The translations under genes were made by a program, and so were the position numbers. From Favolaschia claudopus (lineage: Eukaryota; Basidiomycota; Agaricomycetes; Agaricales; Mycenaceae), in the NCBI GenBank assembly GCA_037176885.1, contig JAWWNJ010000093.1:682001-746000 (forward strand): a DNA stretch of 64,000 bases, in the 5' to 3' direction. Below are positions 10,797-22,180 of the stretch, one piece after another (the stretch's first letter is position 1; the number at the start of each line of letters is the position of its first letter). Under the pieces are notes generated by a model. It ran no database searches, was not told where the DNA came from, and saw only the letters and a program-made list of their open reading frames with translations.

Positions 10797-12725
10797 TAAT
10801 GACCTCGTCAATAGAAATGGTGTTGAAATAGCTGCCGCAGAACTAGCGGCCAAACGAGATAGCGGGGTGGTAGCGGGGAAATCCATTGCAAACGCGCAAG
10901 GGGATTCAGCATTACAAACGAGAATATAAGTACATCGGATAGGCGGAATAATAAAAGCCGAAGAGTAATACAGAATCGCGTACGTCCGTGATTGAACGGG
11001 ACGTGCGCAGCAGCGGGCGGGTCAGCTGAGTCGGGGCAGTGCGAGTCGGGCACACTCGGAATTCCAACAAATGGTCTTCCAATTAGAGCACCCAACATGC
11101 AGGAGCGCGCGAGGGTGCAGCTTGTTTCCTAAACAGGCAACAGATTGACAGCTGATGGCATTTTGATGCCGACGCGGCGATTTACCGTGACGTGACATAT
11201 TTACTGATCAAAACGTAAATATAAGCAGATAAAGAGACTTACGCGTGGAATTATAAGAACTTTTGACCTACGGGACGCGTGAAACAGTTATCGGACATCT
11301 TTCGCGAGTGATATATTGGCTTAACAAGCAACTTAAACACCTAAACCTCTTGAGAAGAGTTACATCTCAAACCTTTGTTGAAACCCACACTTCCTGTGTC
11401 AACATAGGACTCGTATAGTCAGCAATCGCGAAAGCTTAAGTTTAGTATATTTTGAGTATTAGGATAGTTGGATTGCCACAGTCTATACTGGACTGGAACC
11501 TCGAACCTCGCACGTCGATCTTATAGTGGTTTAGGATTATACTTGGGATTTGATTAGGGATTTAATTCCTTTCATTTCTTGGGTGTTTTCCATAGTTGCC
11601 CTATAGTCAGTGTTTCATCTGGAGCCCACCGCGAGGGGTTCATCCATCTATCTCTATACTTCAAAGTAGAAAATCTCAAGCCAAGTTTGGACTTGTTGCG
11701 TATAGAAATATCTCTACCTTCCTATACAGGATTATACCTTGGACTTACATCCAAGAAGAACGAATTATTCGTTAAAAGCGCCGTTGACTTAGGTCAACAT
11801 TTCGGTGCAACCAGACTCGTCAGAAATATCTGCGGACGGCGAACTTGCTTCCACACTTTTCGCGAAACCTAAAACACGCTGGTCTAGTTGGTTGTTTACA
11901 CCATCACTGCAGGCTTAGATCCTCTTCCTAGGAAGAAAAAGCGTACTCCTACTGAGGCAGGCAGATCACGATCTCGAGCCAAAGCTAAGGAACGGGTTAC
12001 TGCGTACAAGGAAAAAGCAAAAAGCTATCACGAATACTCTGTCGAACAAAAAGCACACGATCTACCATAGAGAAGGGAGTCGAAGTGGAACACACCAATC
12101 CTCAGACTCTTCCTCTGCTATACAAAACCCGCACCTTCTATGTGAGGTGGACGGGTCAATGCTGTAAAAGCTGGACAGCTCAATTTAGAGTTGTACTGCT
12201 CGAGCGGCGCCAAACAAAAGAGTCGGATTTGCCATCTAAAAATTTTCCAACTCGATTGATTTATCGAGAAAGATGTTAGAAGGCATAATTGATAAAGGCT
12301 CAGAAGAAGATCCGTTCGTTGGAATGGATGTACAATTGAACGAAGTTCGTCTGAAAAGCCTGGAGCAATCGCGAAAGGCACCGATAGTGATGAGCACGAA
12401 TCGGACTCGGATGATGAAAAGAGCGAAGAAGCTCCGGGCTTAGACTTAGAACGGAACAAAAGAGGAGTTCCACACGAGTCAAAGGCAAAAACACAGAGTC
12501 ACATTGAAAGGAGTGTAGCGAAATATTCTAAGAAGAATACTAGTTGGCATTCGCGATAGGCTGTAACGACTGAAAAGAGTTGGTCGGGGGTATACGGCTA
12601 ATGAGCGGAAGTGTAGACTCTAAAAGCAATGATGAGGAGAGTGGTAATTAACAGAACAATAAGGGCAGAGAGTGGAAGGTGGACCTCCGCAGCTGAGGGA
12701 GTTCTGCAACTCGCGACCGGTTCTG
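10797..12725. other. No confident gene; decayed retroelement-like stretch
   Basis: A lysine/arginine-rich open frame (11888-12070, PRKKKRTPTEAGRSRSRAK) could be part of a Gag or nuclear protein, but nothing around it aligns with a family I know. The stretch 12290-12540 is acidic in one frame. I see no intact gene. Confidence 0.3.
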
Positions 12726-13139
12726 TTAAAAGAGGGTTAGCACCCTTTCGTGAAATAGAACACCCATTGCAGAATCGGCACGATTTTCTGCTTCAAAGCG
12801 CTGGCGCAGTTTGGCCCAGAGAATTCCAGCATTAGATTCGTTGACATACTTTGTGCGCAGTTCTGCTGAAAGAAGCTTCTGAATGACACCTAAAGCACGG
12901 CTATTACGTTCGCCAGGGGTATCCTTGAAAGCTACGCCAGCAACAGGAGCTGTGGCAGGCAGAGGAGTAACAGCAGCAGCAGCAACGGTGGCATCAGCTG
13001 CATTTGCAGCGAGGATAACAGATTCAAGCAGAGTGTAGACTCCCTGTAGGCGCAGTTCCACTGTAGCATTAACATGAAAAATCGGCCAGTCTTCTGCTCC
13101 GGAAAGCTCAGAAGAAGCCGAGTTTGCCGCAGTTGACAT
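12726..13139 (-). pseudogene. Ty1/Copia-type Gag fragment
   Basis: From the ATG at 13139 the frame reads a serine/alanine-rich start. It then has DWPIFHVNATVELRLQGVY, NSRALGVIQKLLSAELRTKY and NAGILWAKLRQRFE, the usual signature of Copia Gag (UBN2/DUF4219 type). The frame ends at 12726 without a zinc knuckle, protease or integrase, so this is a 5' fragment. The reading strand points leftwards. Confidence 0.6.
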
Positions 13140-13323
13140 TGTGTGAGAAGTCCGAGGTGAGATAACCAGAGTCCGAGGGAATTTCGGCAACAGGTCGTGT
13201 GATTGATTGATTGATACAAGTCTGTGCTTGTGATGCTTCGAGCTCTGATGAGCGAGCAGGTGAGTCTTCCAATAGGTACGTCTTCAGAGAGCTAGCGCTC
13301 GGTGGCCCATAACCTAACAGAAT

Positions 13324-13503
13324 CTGAAAATGCGCGGAAGGCGCAATAACCTCAGTCTCCCGCAATGTGGGATGAAAGACTGTATATTAAATACCTGAAA
13401 ATGCGCGGAAGGCGCAATAACTACACAATGAGTAAGTAAATACAAGTAGGTAGATAGATAGAGAACTCACCCTCAGTCTCCCGCAATGTGGGATGAAAGA
13501 CTG
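13324..13503. repeat. Two interleaved direct repeats
   Basis: CTGAAAATGCGCGGAAGG occurs at 13324 and 13395, and CCTCAGTCTCCCGCAATG at 13350 and 13471. The layout suggests a partial duplication next to the Copia gag leader. Confidence 0.7.
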
Positions 13504-13559
13504 AGGGTGGTGGACAGACGAGCGCGGTTTATATGTAAGAACAAGGCTGTATGATAAGT

Positions 13560-14253
13560 ATCAGATATCTATCAAGGGCCGGAGCGGCGGGGCGGCTACC
13601 CGGAATAATTCATATTCTGACACCAGGTGCTGTCCTCCGTAAGGAGGTGAGCAGCCCAGGTAGACTGGAAGGAGATGCGAATGTCACCATTTCGATATTT
13701 GGCAACTGCGCGGACAAATGGTGTCTCGTCGTACTCGCAGTAGCGAGGGGATTCATTGATTATTGCGTTAAGCTGCTGCTGAATAGCGTGGTGTGTCTCG
13801 TTAACGAAGGCCTTGTACCGGCGCGGGTGAGCGTGATGTCACGAGAGGTGTCACGCGGAACACGGGATGGGGCCAGTGACGTGGCAGTCGGAGAAGCAGC
13901 GACAGATGCGTAGGATTTCTGGGAGGATACGCCAGATGAAGGGGTAGGATTTATGGGAGCTGGTGAAATAGAGTCTATCTTGGATGAAAGTGTGTCGAGT
14001 TTGGTAACAATGGACGAGATGCTAGCAGTGGTGTCGGAGTGGAGGTTCTGGCTGAGCAAAAGGGTCGACCGGTCGCTATCAGAGTGCGGATGTTTTTCAA
14101 GTCTGCTAGGGGAACAGAACATGTTTTGGCTGAGGTAGACTTCGGGAGTGGGATGCTATGAATGGCTTTGTGGAGGTCTTCGAGGGAAGGCGAGCGTGCT
14201 GCCTGTGGTAGTGATCGTGGTAACGGATCAGGAGACATCCTCATTGGCAGCAC
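13560..14253 (-). pseudogene. LINE ORF1 fragment
   Basis: The minus frame shows SLEDLHKAIHSIPLPKS, then LDTLSSKIDSISP and SYASVAASPTA, then in another frame TPFVRAVAKYRNGDIRISFQ and AAHLLTEDSTW. This order (helical start, SYA-box, RNA-binding-like domain) is that of ORF1 in Tad-like LINEs of fungi. Frame changes near 13760 and 14130 show that it is broken. No ORF2 follows on its 3' side, where the Copia fragment lies. Confidence 0.5.
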
Positions 14254-14370
14254 TTGTCAAGGCCAAAGCATAGTACAAGCAGTACTATGACCGCCGGCGG
14301 ACGCCAGCTCCAGACATCAAGGTTGGTGACCGGGTGTGGGTTGATGCTTCAGATATCCGCACCACCATGG
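14253..14370 (+). pseudogene. Ty3/Gypsy integrase C-terminal scrap
   Basis: The frame LVKAKA-stop-YKQYYDRRRTPAPDIKVGDRVWVDASDIRTT matches the tail of Gypsy integrases. It has an in-frame TAG and no flanking pol domains. Confidence 0.6.
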
Positions 14371-14455
14371 ATTCCTCCCACGGAGCCGTGGATTCCGGTG
14401 GTTTGAGGGACCTGTTGCACGGAATTGAGCTCTCAATTCTCCGTTACCGTAGCTA

Positions 14456-15060
14456 GGGGTGCCAAATAGAATCTTCCTTTCTTGAAGGCACCCCAAGGTG
14501 CCGCAGCACCCCGGGGTAGCGCTATTTGGCACCTAGGGTGGCGGGAAATAGGCCCTCGAAATTTACACCTGCAAATTAACCCGGTCAATTAGCTGCTAAT
14601 TTACCCAGCTTTTTGGAGGCTCCAAAACGGCCGGTAAAATAGGGCTAATTTACCGTCTTTCTGAGGGCTAAAATCGCCTCTTTGGACGACTTTGGTTGGC
14701 TCACTTTTGCAAAGGAAGAGCACCATTCGACGAATTTCGTTCATGGCATCCAAATTTCTGTCAAATTCAAGTCAAGTTCGGCCGTTTTTGTCCGATTTCG
14801 GGAAGATTTGGTCAAAGTCCCCGCAAAATATAGCGCTCCATGTATTTGCTGAGTGTGTTATGCTTTCCTCACCTCAAAAACAGGGTGTCTGAGAGATTTT
14901 TTCGAATCTTCCGCCGGTTCTCACTGCGAAAAAAGCCGTGGAAAATTAGCGTAAATTAGCCCGGTAAAATAGGTCAAATAGACCCTTCCCAGAAGGCTTC
15001 CGTAAATTACCGCGGTTAACCAGACGCCAGGGCTATTTCCCGCCACCCTATTGGCACCCC
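14456..15060. mobile_element. Nested MITEs: GGGGTGCCAAATAG element holding a GGGTGGCGGG element
   Basis: The inner element, 14536-15048, has TIRs GGGTGGCGGGAAATAG with TA on both sides (14534-14535, 15049-15050). The outer ends are GGGGTGCCAAATAG at 14456 and TTGGCACCCC at 15051-15060. A short foldback (14456-14533) precedes the inner element. The inner element carries several AATTTACC/GGTAAATT words. Confidence 0.6.
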
Positions 15061-15379
15061 GCCGTTTCCGCCCCATTTGGCTTGAATGGGGCGGCGGCCG
15101 AAACTTGCCGACGGCCAGCTTAACCCGAGAGTTCCCCCGGAGGTTTTCCGATGATACTACTGGGTGTCCATAAGGGGAAAAACGTCAAAAACGTCGAAAA
15201 AGAAGAAAAAAGCAAGAAGGAAAGGAGAACTTCAAGAGAACTTCGCTGCAAGGATAAGGCACATATACTGTGCAAAAATTCAAAATCGACAACTTCACTG
15301 AATTTAGCTAGAAAAAAGATGAGGCTTTAGCAACTTCCACTCATGGCACACACGTTGAAGGCATTCCAGCTTGCGTCTA
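15061..15379. other. Intergenic, nothing recognised
   Basis: Between the nested MITEs and the first GATGCGCA-family element. Short A-rich runs only. Confidence 0.4.
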
Positions 15380-15825
15380 TGGTGCGCATCACTTAAACAC
15401 CACCAAACAAGAACGAAATTTATTGCGCATGATCAGAGCCTCCAGGTTTCTGATCCTCTTGCCAAAACATTCCGATTAGATGGTAGTTCAATCCCTCAAG
15501 AGCGATTCTCGATTGGATAAAAACTCACAATGAATACTTTTTTCCTCGGGTCAATTTGAGACATCACTGATGCAATCAATCAATTAAGCACGTGCACTTA
15601 CGCAATTTCCTAATGCAGACAACCTAACATGAGTTACACCCTATCCAAGTAGCATATAGGTGGAAGGAGATGCAGTAAAGAACTGCTAACAACTCACTTA
15701 ACCCCCTCTGACCCTTCTCCGCTGCCCGAAAGGCAATATAAAATATGAAAATTTTTGTTTCGTCGATTTAAGACATCACTGATCCCATCAATGATGGGAC
15801 CTATTTGGTGGTGTTTACAGCTATC
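15380..15825. mobile_element. TIR element 'TGGTGCGCATCG', copy 1, right end lost
   Basis: The left TIR TGGTGCGCATCACTTAAACA sits after TA (15378-15379). The right side still has TTTGGTGGTGTTTA but then stops, where the next element begins at 15829. It shares internal blocks (GAACGAAATTTATTGC, TTGAGACATCACTGATG) with the copies at 23660 and 60500. Confidence 0.65.
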
Positions 15826-15828
15826 TAC

Positions 15829-16163
15829 AAAACACTGGAGCGCTCCGAAAAAAAGTTCCCATTGATGCGATGACGTCAATTACCATATGAGGTAGGCACT
15901 GCCGGATCCATTGCGTCGACGGCTGGCGCGTCAGGGCGGGGCGACCTCGTGTTGCAGCCTAGGCGGCCATGGTAATCAGGAGCCGCTTGTGTGCAGGAGG
16001 GATGTAGCGGAAGGTATTGTAGGGCATGGTAGGCGAGAGAGACGTTCCAGGAGCAGTGACGAAAGGGCGAGTGTCGTTGGAGAGAGTGGAGCGGGCTGGC
16101 CGAATTAGGCAGGAGCTGTCAAAACCGTTGTGTGAACTTTTTTTCGGAGCGCTCCAGTGTTTT
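15829..16163. mobile_element. 335-bp MITE with perfect 30-bp TIR
   Basis: Ends are AAAACACTGGAGCGCTCCG and its exact reverse complement over 30 bases. The interior (15900-16120) is GC-rich and has an open frame on the minus strand (PARSTLSNDTRPFVTAPGT), which may be captured coding sequence. Target duplication is unclear because the ends are A/T runs. Confidence 0.65.
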
Positions 16164-16414
16164 TTATGTGAAAACATTGAGTGAATGCTTGTAAGTACAG
16201 TTTTAGGGGGCATATGTTTTATTTAAACTTTATCTCAACATCGTTCCGGCCAGTTTTGGGTGAGGAAATACAGAAGACAACTGGGCCCAGGCGCATTTCC
16301 AAAATTGGCTTCCAGCAGCTAGGAGACTGCCATAGCATACGTCGAGTCCAAGAAATCATTGAGCTTGGCGGCAAGAATCGAAGAAAAAAGGCATACAAAT
16401 AAAGAAACTAACTT

Positions 16415-16502
16415 GCGCCCAGCCAAAATCGAACACGCGACCACCCAGAATTCTATCGCCGAGTCTGGCCGTAACAGCCACTACTCCATAACCACCATTG
16501 GT
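16415..16502 (-). repeat. tRNA-like SINE head
   Basis: On the minus strand GTGTTCGATTTTGGCTGGGCG (B-box and what follows) lies downstream of a GGAGTAGTGGCTG A-box-like block. The B-box context TTCGATTTTGGC-GGGCG is shared with the element at 33021, so the two probably belong to one SINE family. Confidence 0.45.
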
Positions 16503-16814
16503 CGGTGTCCCCACGCTATCCTATGGCCAGCTGCTTTTTGGGCCAACCTCCACTAACTTACACTATACTCACAAATTCTCCTCCCATGGGCCCATTTTCA
16601 AGTTTCTAGAGTAATCTATTTGCCTCTTTATTGCTCTCCAGTTACCCAAACATTCAATACCCCGAACACGTTCAACGGGTGCCAGTATTTCCCGAAAAGG
16701 AATGTTCACGTGATGAGTTCGGGGAGGGGTTGAGCTGGGCGCGTTGCAGAGGAATGAGGGGGACGGTGAAGATCAAGTGGCGTGAGACGGGTTATGTCAT
16801 GGATTTCCCAATGC

Positions 16815-17186
16815 GGTGCTCAATTCTTAGTTCAGTTCGTTCAGTTCAGTTTGTAAAGGAAAATAATTTGTCAATCAGTCGATGCGAACGATCTTTATCG
16901 GTGTCGTAATGCCCGCCCTCCTGCGCGCCAGCTACTGCTGTTGCCTTTTTTTCTCGACCGATGCGACCCCACCTTGCCCATACCCATGCTTCTAGTTCAC
17001 CCAGGCATTTCGACAACATTTCGATGCTGCAAATTAATGTTCTATGAATGCATGAACACGGCGGGCGGAGGGCGGCAGTGCGGGTGGTTGATAACGATTG
17101 TTTCCATCAAGTTTCCATCAACTGATTGACAAATTATTTTTCTTTTAAAAAGTGAACTGAACGAACTGAACTAAGAATTGAGCACC
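16815..17186. mobile_element. 372-bp MITE with ~65-bp TIRs
   Basis: Left arm starts GGTGCTCAATTCTTAGTT and the right arm ends AACTAAGAATTGAGCACC. The arms match over about 65 bases, including TTCAGTTCGTTCAGTTCA and its complement. No clear target duplication. No coding capacity. Confidence 0.7.
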
Positions 17187-17935
17187 CCTAATACCATCTT
17201 TCCCGTCACCGATTTTTGGCAGCGTTGCCGACCACCACGAGTGAGTCCTAATGGGAGTCTTCCGTAATGGCGTTTGTCTTCTGGAGACAAATGCTCGGAC
17301 AAACAGTCAACACTGCCACATGCCTTCCGTCGCGTCGTCCAGCTCTCACTTGAGTCTTCCTCACTGCTCCCTTTCTCTGCGGCTCTGACCTCCAGCTTCA
17401 TTATGACTTCTGACCTCTGACTCCTGACTCTTGAACTCCGTACCCTTGACCTCCTCTGAACTCTTTTGACCGCCCCTTTCAAGACACCACAATGGGACTC
17501 TTTAAATCTGCGGCAAACCTCTACAATAGTTTTCCTTCGTTCAACTAAGTAAGCTTCATGTACCTATCCATCAAATAGATATTGTTTCTTGCACCTTCTC
17601 AAACTGTGTGATGTCTTTGTCTCTGCGCTGCAAGTGTGCTTTCGTAAACTCGGCTGCGAAGCTTGCAAACCCAAACAAAACACTCGGGAACTAATTCGCG
17701 CTCGCGTCTGTGATGAGACTCCTGGGCCTCTGGTTCTTGGTAGCGGGAATTCTTTTGGTTTTCAATATGCAGTGCGTGTCTCTATATTCACATCCGTTCC
17801 ATCCCAACACCTCCACCAACTCAGCGTCGTCCGCGCAATCGTCAGCAAAATGCTGCACGTAATTCTCTGTTCAGGTTGTTGACAATCTTCTGGTTAGCGC
17901 GTGTCGTTGCTACTCTGTTACCGCCTGTCCGTCGC
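17187..17935. other. No recognised gene
   Basis: Low-complexity TGACCTCTGA words near 17395-17470. Otherwise nothing identifiable before the Helitron-like fragment. Confidence 0.4.
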
Positions 17936-18190
17936 CCGTATGTTGAGCCTGAAAGCCGGCACGACCTCGGGAGAATTAACATCGTGTGCAAGTATTGCAA
18001 GGCGCTTCATTGGATGGGAGAACGGACTGGTAATTCCAGTGACGAGAGCCCCGAGTTTGGTTCTTGCTGTAACCATGGGAAGGTTGTTTTGGAGAAGCTC
18101 AAGGAGCCGCCTGCTCCTCTACAAAGACATGGACACCCGTTCCAGGGAATTTCGGAAGAACATTGTACTGCATTTGCAGTATCGCCCTAG
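17936..18190 (+). pseudogene. Helitron-associated N-terminal fragment
   Basis: The frame contains LGRINIVCKYCKALHWMGER, SPEFGSCCNHGKVVLEKLKE and PPAPLQ. These correspond to the CxxC-A-HW-E ... F-CC-GKV-LP-L--PP block found upstream of the Rep domain in fungal Helitron helicase proteins. It ends at 18190 without Rep or helicase motifs. Probably an exon left from a dead Helitron. Confidence 0.6.
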
Positions 18191-19240
18191 CAGCGCTCCA
18201 GATCCTCCCTCAAGGCAGTGGCCTGTAGCTATGTAGGCCAGCCTGTATTGCTCCTGTCTGACCCACACGCGGCAATCACTTGTCAATACCCTGTTTAGGT
18301 AACGGATTGACGTCACAAGATCCAAAGGAAGGCCGAAGGAAAACAGTCAAAGGGAAAAGGTAACGCGTTCACAAGACCAAGTGAGTCTGAGAAGTGCGGG
18401 ATATCCAAGAGGAACATTGGCATTGTGAATAACGTGCAGAAAAATCTGCTCAATTGGAATTACTGAGATCATTGGATGAGAGTGAACCGAGGAATTGCAG
18501 AACCTAGTGGTTGAAATAAGATTGTACCTGTAACAGGCAGAAACAATATCAAGGTGACTAGTAGGACATTTCTACGGCCTACAATGTGCATTCTGAGATG
18601 ATATTAGAGGTTTCGCTATAAAAGTGCCGATCAATCAATCAATCAATCAATATTCCATTATCCTCAATGCGGGCCGTTTATCGGCCCATGTCGGAGTCTA
18701 GCATTGACTGTATCACTAATTGTTAATCATTCGGCTGCCCGTGATCCTTCAAACTCTCTGCAATGATTCCCGCAACGAGGGGCTGTGTTTCTCCAAACGG
18801 AGTTGTCGGTACCGCACTACCGCTTGGCGTGAGTGACACGATCGTGGGGCGACGACACCGTACCCCCAAATAAGGAGATTGTTTGGCTCAGGCGTTAGAT
18901 CTGTAAACAAAACGCTCTTGACGCGCTGAACTTGCGCTGAACCGCGTTTCGCGCTCCCTCCGCGCCGTAACTCCCTTCCAATACTTGCAAACTGCAAAAC
19001 GTATGGAGATTGAATGACACTGTACATACTGTAACGCGTACTGTGACCAATAATGCTGCAAATGCCCTGTTCATACGACCGACCAAAACCGCGTTTCGCT
19101 TGAAGAAAGAGGCAACTTTAGACTTGGAACACGCGCAGTACGCTGTCCCGAGTGTGCTGAATACATAAACCATGGGTTTGTTCTGGGATTCGGAAATCTC
19201 GACCGTCACATAGGCTCCGATAAGTGCATTCAAGCCAAAA
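18191..19240. other. No recognised gene; AATC microrepeat
   Basis: An (AATC)n tract lies near 18632-18652. The minus strand has an open frame (18895-19269) with VYVFSTLGTAYCACSKSK, of unknown meaning. Confidence 0.35.
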
Positions 19241-19740
19241 GTGCGTCTGCCAGTGCCTTTTCCATTCATCTCCCAACTAACAGCTGAGCGAATAGATGTA
19301 TTACATTCTGCTATATTGGCTTCACCATCTGGCTCAACAACTGCGCCTCAATCCACTAGCGCCTTTCGACTTCAGCAGACGCGTAATCGTTGCCCAGGTG
19401 CAACCTACAGATGGAATATTCCAAGAGCCTTCGCCACCTATCCATTTTCTGTACATGAACCTGACTCGGGTCGCGTTCCCGGGTATACTTTGCTTGCAGT
19501 GGATGCAGTCGCGTCAGCTCTGCATCTCCGCTCCACACAGTGTTTTGGGTTTGCCGCTGCCGAGGGAGAGTGCTGCAAGCCTTGTCGTGGTTTGCATTCC
19601 AACGTAGCGGGGCTTGCTGCGTCTGCCAGAGATTCAATCGAAAGAAAACCTGTTGCTCAAATGAACCGCGATCAACTTGGTGCCAAACTGCGAGAAGTTA
19701 CCCGGCAATGTGAGAAGGAAAGGTTGAAGGTTCGGAATTA

Positions 19741-19935
19741 GAGACTTTGCGGAAGCCACCGGTGGCTACTTGTGGCTCTTCGTGTGCAATAGTTTTTTGA
19801 GCCTCCCGCTCAAGTTAGCCACCCTAGCATCCCGTGAATAGGTAGCACAAATAGTGGCTGATCCACCCAGAGGCTGTCATCCGGTCTCGAGAAAAATTGG
19901 CCTCGGATAGCCACCAGTGGCTACCGCAAAGTCTC
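19741..19935. mobile_element. MITE, family 'CTTTGCGG', copy 2
   Basis: TIRs GAGACTTTGCGGAAGCCACC and its complement, flanked by TA (19739-19740, 19936-19937). 195 bp. It sits in gene A after KERLKVRN. Confidence 0.75.
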
Positions 19936-20557
19936 TATTGATTTTCTTCTCGCTATACTGGATTCATGACTAAAACCGGTAGTAGAATTTGAATTTAGTC
20001 AAGTATACGGAGCGCGCACGCAAACGAAATGAAGCGCACTCAAGCCTCCTCACGTTCATATCTACAACTACGGTGCCCGGCCTTCCACGGCTTCTTTCGA
20101 CTGCACACAAGGATGGTTGGAGCGCCACCAAGCTTCTAGAAAAAGCTCAGCTTACTGCAAAGGGGAAACACCATCCTCGCGATTACACACTTCTTGAACG
20201 CGACCTCTCTACTCTCATTTGCGACCTCGGAGGCGGCGCTGCTCTCCACGCCCTCAATAAATCTCCTCTGATGCTCCCGTCTCGCCAAGCAATTGCGAAA
20301 CGTCGGAAGGAGCTGTCGTTGACAGTCACGGTCGGCAAAGTGAAGATGCTAGACATCTTGAGGAATATTGAAACTCTTTTCAAACCAGCGGCAAACGCTG
20401 GCCATATTGAGCCTGTGATTATGTCCCTGTCACAAGACGAGGTCGCGGGCGATGGCCGTCTTTGCTATCTCGAGGAAACTGATTGGATGTGTGAGCATGC
20501 AATCACGTCAGAAGATGGGTTCTGATCTGACATCGGTTCATAACGCAGCCAAAGCTA

Positions 20558-20926
20558 CAGCCGTTTTGGAACCAATATACGGGTTTTGATCGGGTGGTGC
20601 TCATTCGTTTGTGCTTACCTTTGTTTTGCTTCCCGTCGCCAGCTCCACTTCGGCCGAATTTGAGTTTGCTTCCGCCACCTAGAGAACACCAGGAAAAAAA
20701 CAGGGGGTTAACAGAACTGAGGATCAAGACTCAGCTGCTACTTGCCCAGAGTCGGACAGGGCCGAACAAGGGCCAAAACAAGAGACCAGCGGCACTTGAT
20801 GTGGTACGGCAACACCCCACAAAGTGGTGCTCCCGTCTTTGCCGATGACAGAATCGTCAACAAACGTAAGCACAAATGAACGAGCACCACTCGATCAAAA
20901 CCCGTATATTGTTTCCAAAACGGCTG
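20558..20926. mobile_element. 369-bp TIR element, 'CAGCCGTTTTGG'
   Basis: TIRs of about 55 bp beginning CAGCCGTTTTGGAACCAATA, flanked by TA (20556-20557, 20927-20928). Gene A reads HNAAKA before and REGRVHAG after, and joins in frame when the element and one TA are taken out. The CAGC start resembles the elements at 35763 and 61882. Confidence 0.75.
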
Positions 20927-21495
20927 TATCCGAGAGGGTCGGGTGCACGCTGGCAAGGAATTCAGTGTAGCGGCGTTAGCTCGTCATACCGAAACAGACA
21001 ATGGTGCCAAGCCGGTGCTGTTAATGCCAACTTGCAAAAAGTCGGATTGGCGAACTGCTGCACAAATCATCCAGAAACTGCTGCATGCATGGAAGCTGTC
21101 GCCGTATGGCGAGAGAACGTATGGGCAAATCAAGTCGATAGCTACCGATGGAGACCGAAAGCGATGTGCCGCTTTGTTCCTTGTTTGCATGAACCGGAAG
21201 TTGAAGCCCGGTGATCCTCTTTATGGCATGCTGGGGAATCTTGACGGCCTCAATTTGTGGACTGGGGAACACGGGATTACGATCGACATGGATCTCAAGC
21301 ACCTGCTCAAAAGTATGTTCGAGATTCATCGTCTTTTTTAGTTGCATTGACGCGGTTCTAGGGGACTGTAAAGCTGTATGCTCGAAAGAGGGCATCCTTA
21401 TCAACGGAGTAGTGATCAATAAAAATAGAGACTTTGCGGTAGCCACTGGTGGCTATTGGTGGCTAATTTTTCTCGGGACCGGATGACAGCCTCTG

Positions 21496-22060
21496 GGTCC
21501 CCTACTCTGTTTACAGAGGTAGGGTTCTGTGGGGCTGAAGTGTCACTTCACCACTCACTTGAACACATCAAAATTACGGCATTCACGGCTTCATCACTCC
21601 ACAGATTGATTTTGTTGCTCCACATTATGTCACTATTTGCCCGCGGACGGCAAGAGCAGATTTTGATCCCTGTGATATCGTACAATGCCGGCTTTTCAGA
21701 GGTTTTCAGCCATTTTCAAAATTCCGCCTCTCAACCAGTTTGTTTTATATGCCGCAAGATACGATGTATACGACCGACTACGCCTGCAGCTGGGATAACA
21801 GCTAGCCGACGCTGAGCCGTCAATGCCGAGGTGATGATCAAAAGGGAACACTGCCCGCACCGGCCAATGAGAGCTGGTCGGCGCGCGAGCGTCGACCGAG
21901 CGAGCTTTGGCGGTCTTTTACCCTAAAGATTTAAATCTCACCTGCCAATGAGCTTGCGCGTCGACCGAGCGAGCTTTGGCCGGCCCGCCTCAGTACATAT
22001 TAAAACCCAGTATCTCAGTTTGAATCAGAGTAGGGGACCGGTGCTGGCACCGCTATCGAT
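21496..22060. mobile_element. Insertion with GGTCCCCTACTCTG ends inside MITE copy 3
   Basis: Compared with copy 2, the sequence between CCTCTGGGT and GGATTAGCC is extra. It starts near GGTCCCCTACTCTG and contains the complement CAGAGTAGGGGACC at 22028-22041, then about 20 more bases with a GGTGC-TG-GCACC hairpin. A GTCGACCGAGCGAGCTTTGG block is repeated inside (near 21891 and 21960). Class not clear. Confidence 0.5.
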
Positions 22061-22180
22061 GGATTAGCCACTATTTGTACTACCTATTCACGGGATGCTA
22101 GGGTGGCTAACTCGAGCGGGAGGCTCAAAAAACTATTGCACACGAAGAGCCACAAATAGCCACCGGTGGCTTCCGCAAAG

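Noticed and set aside
18895..19269. 124-aa minus-strand frame
   Set aside because: Random-looking composition and no family resemblance.
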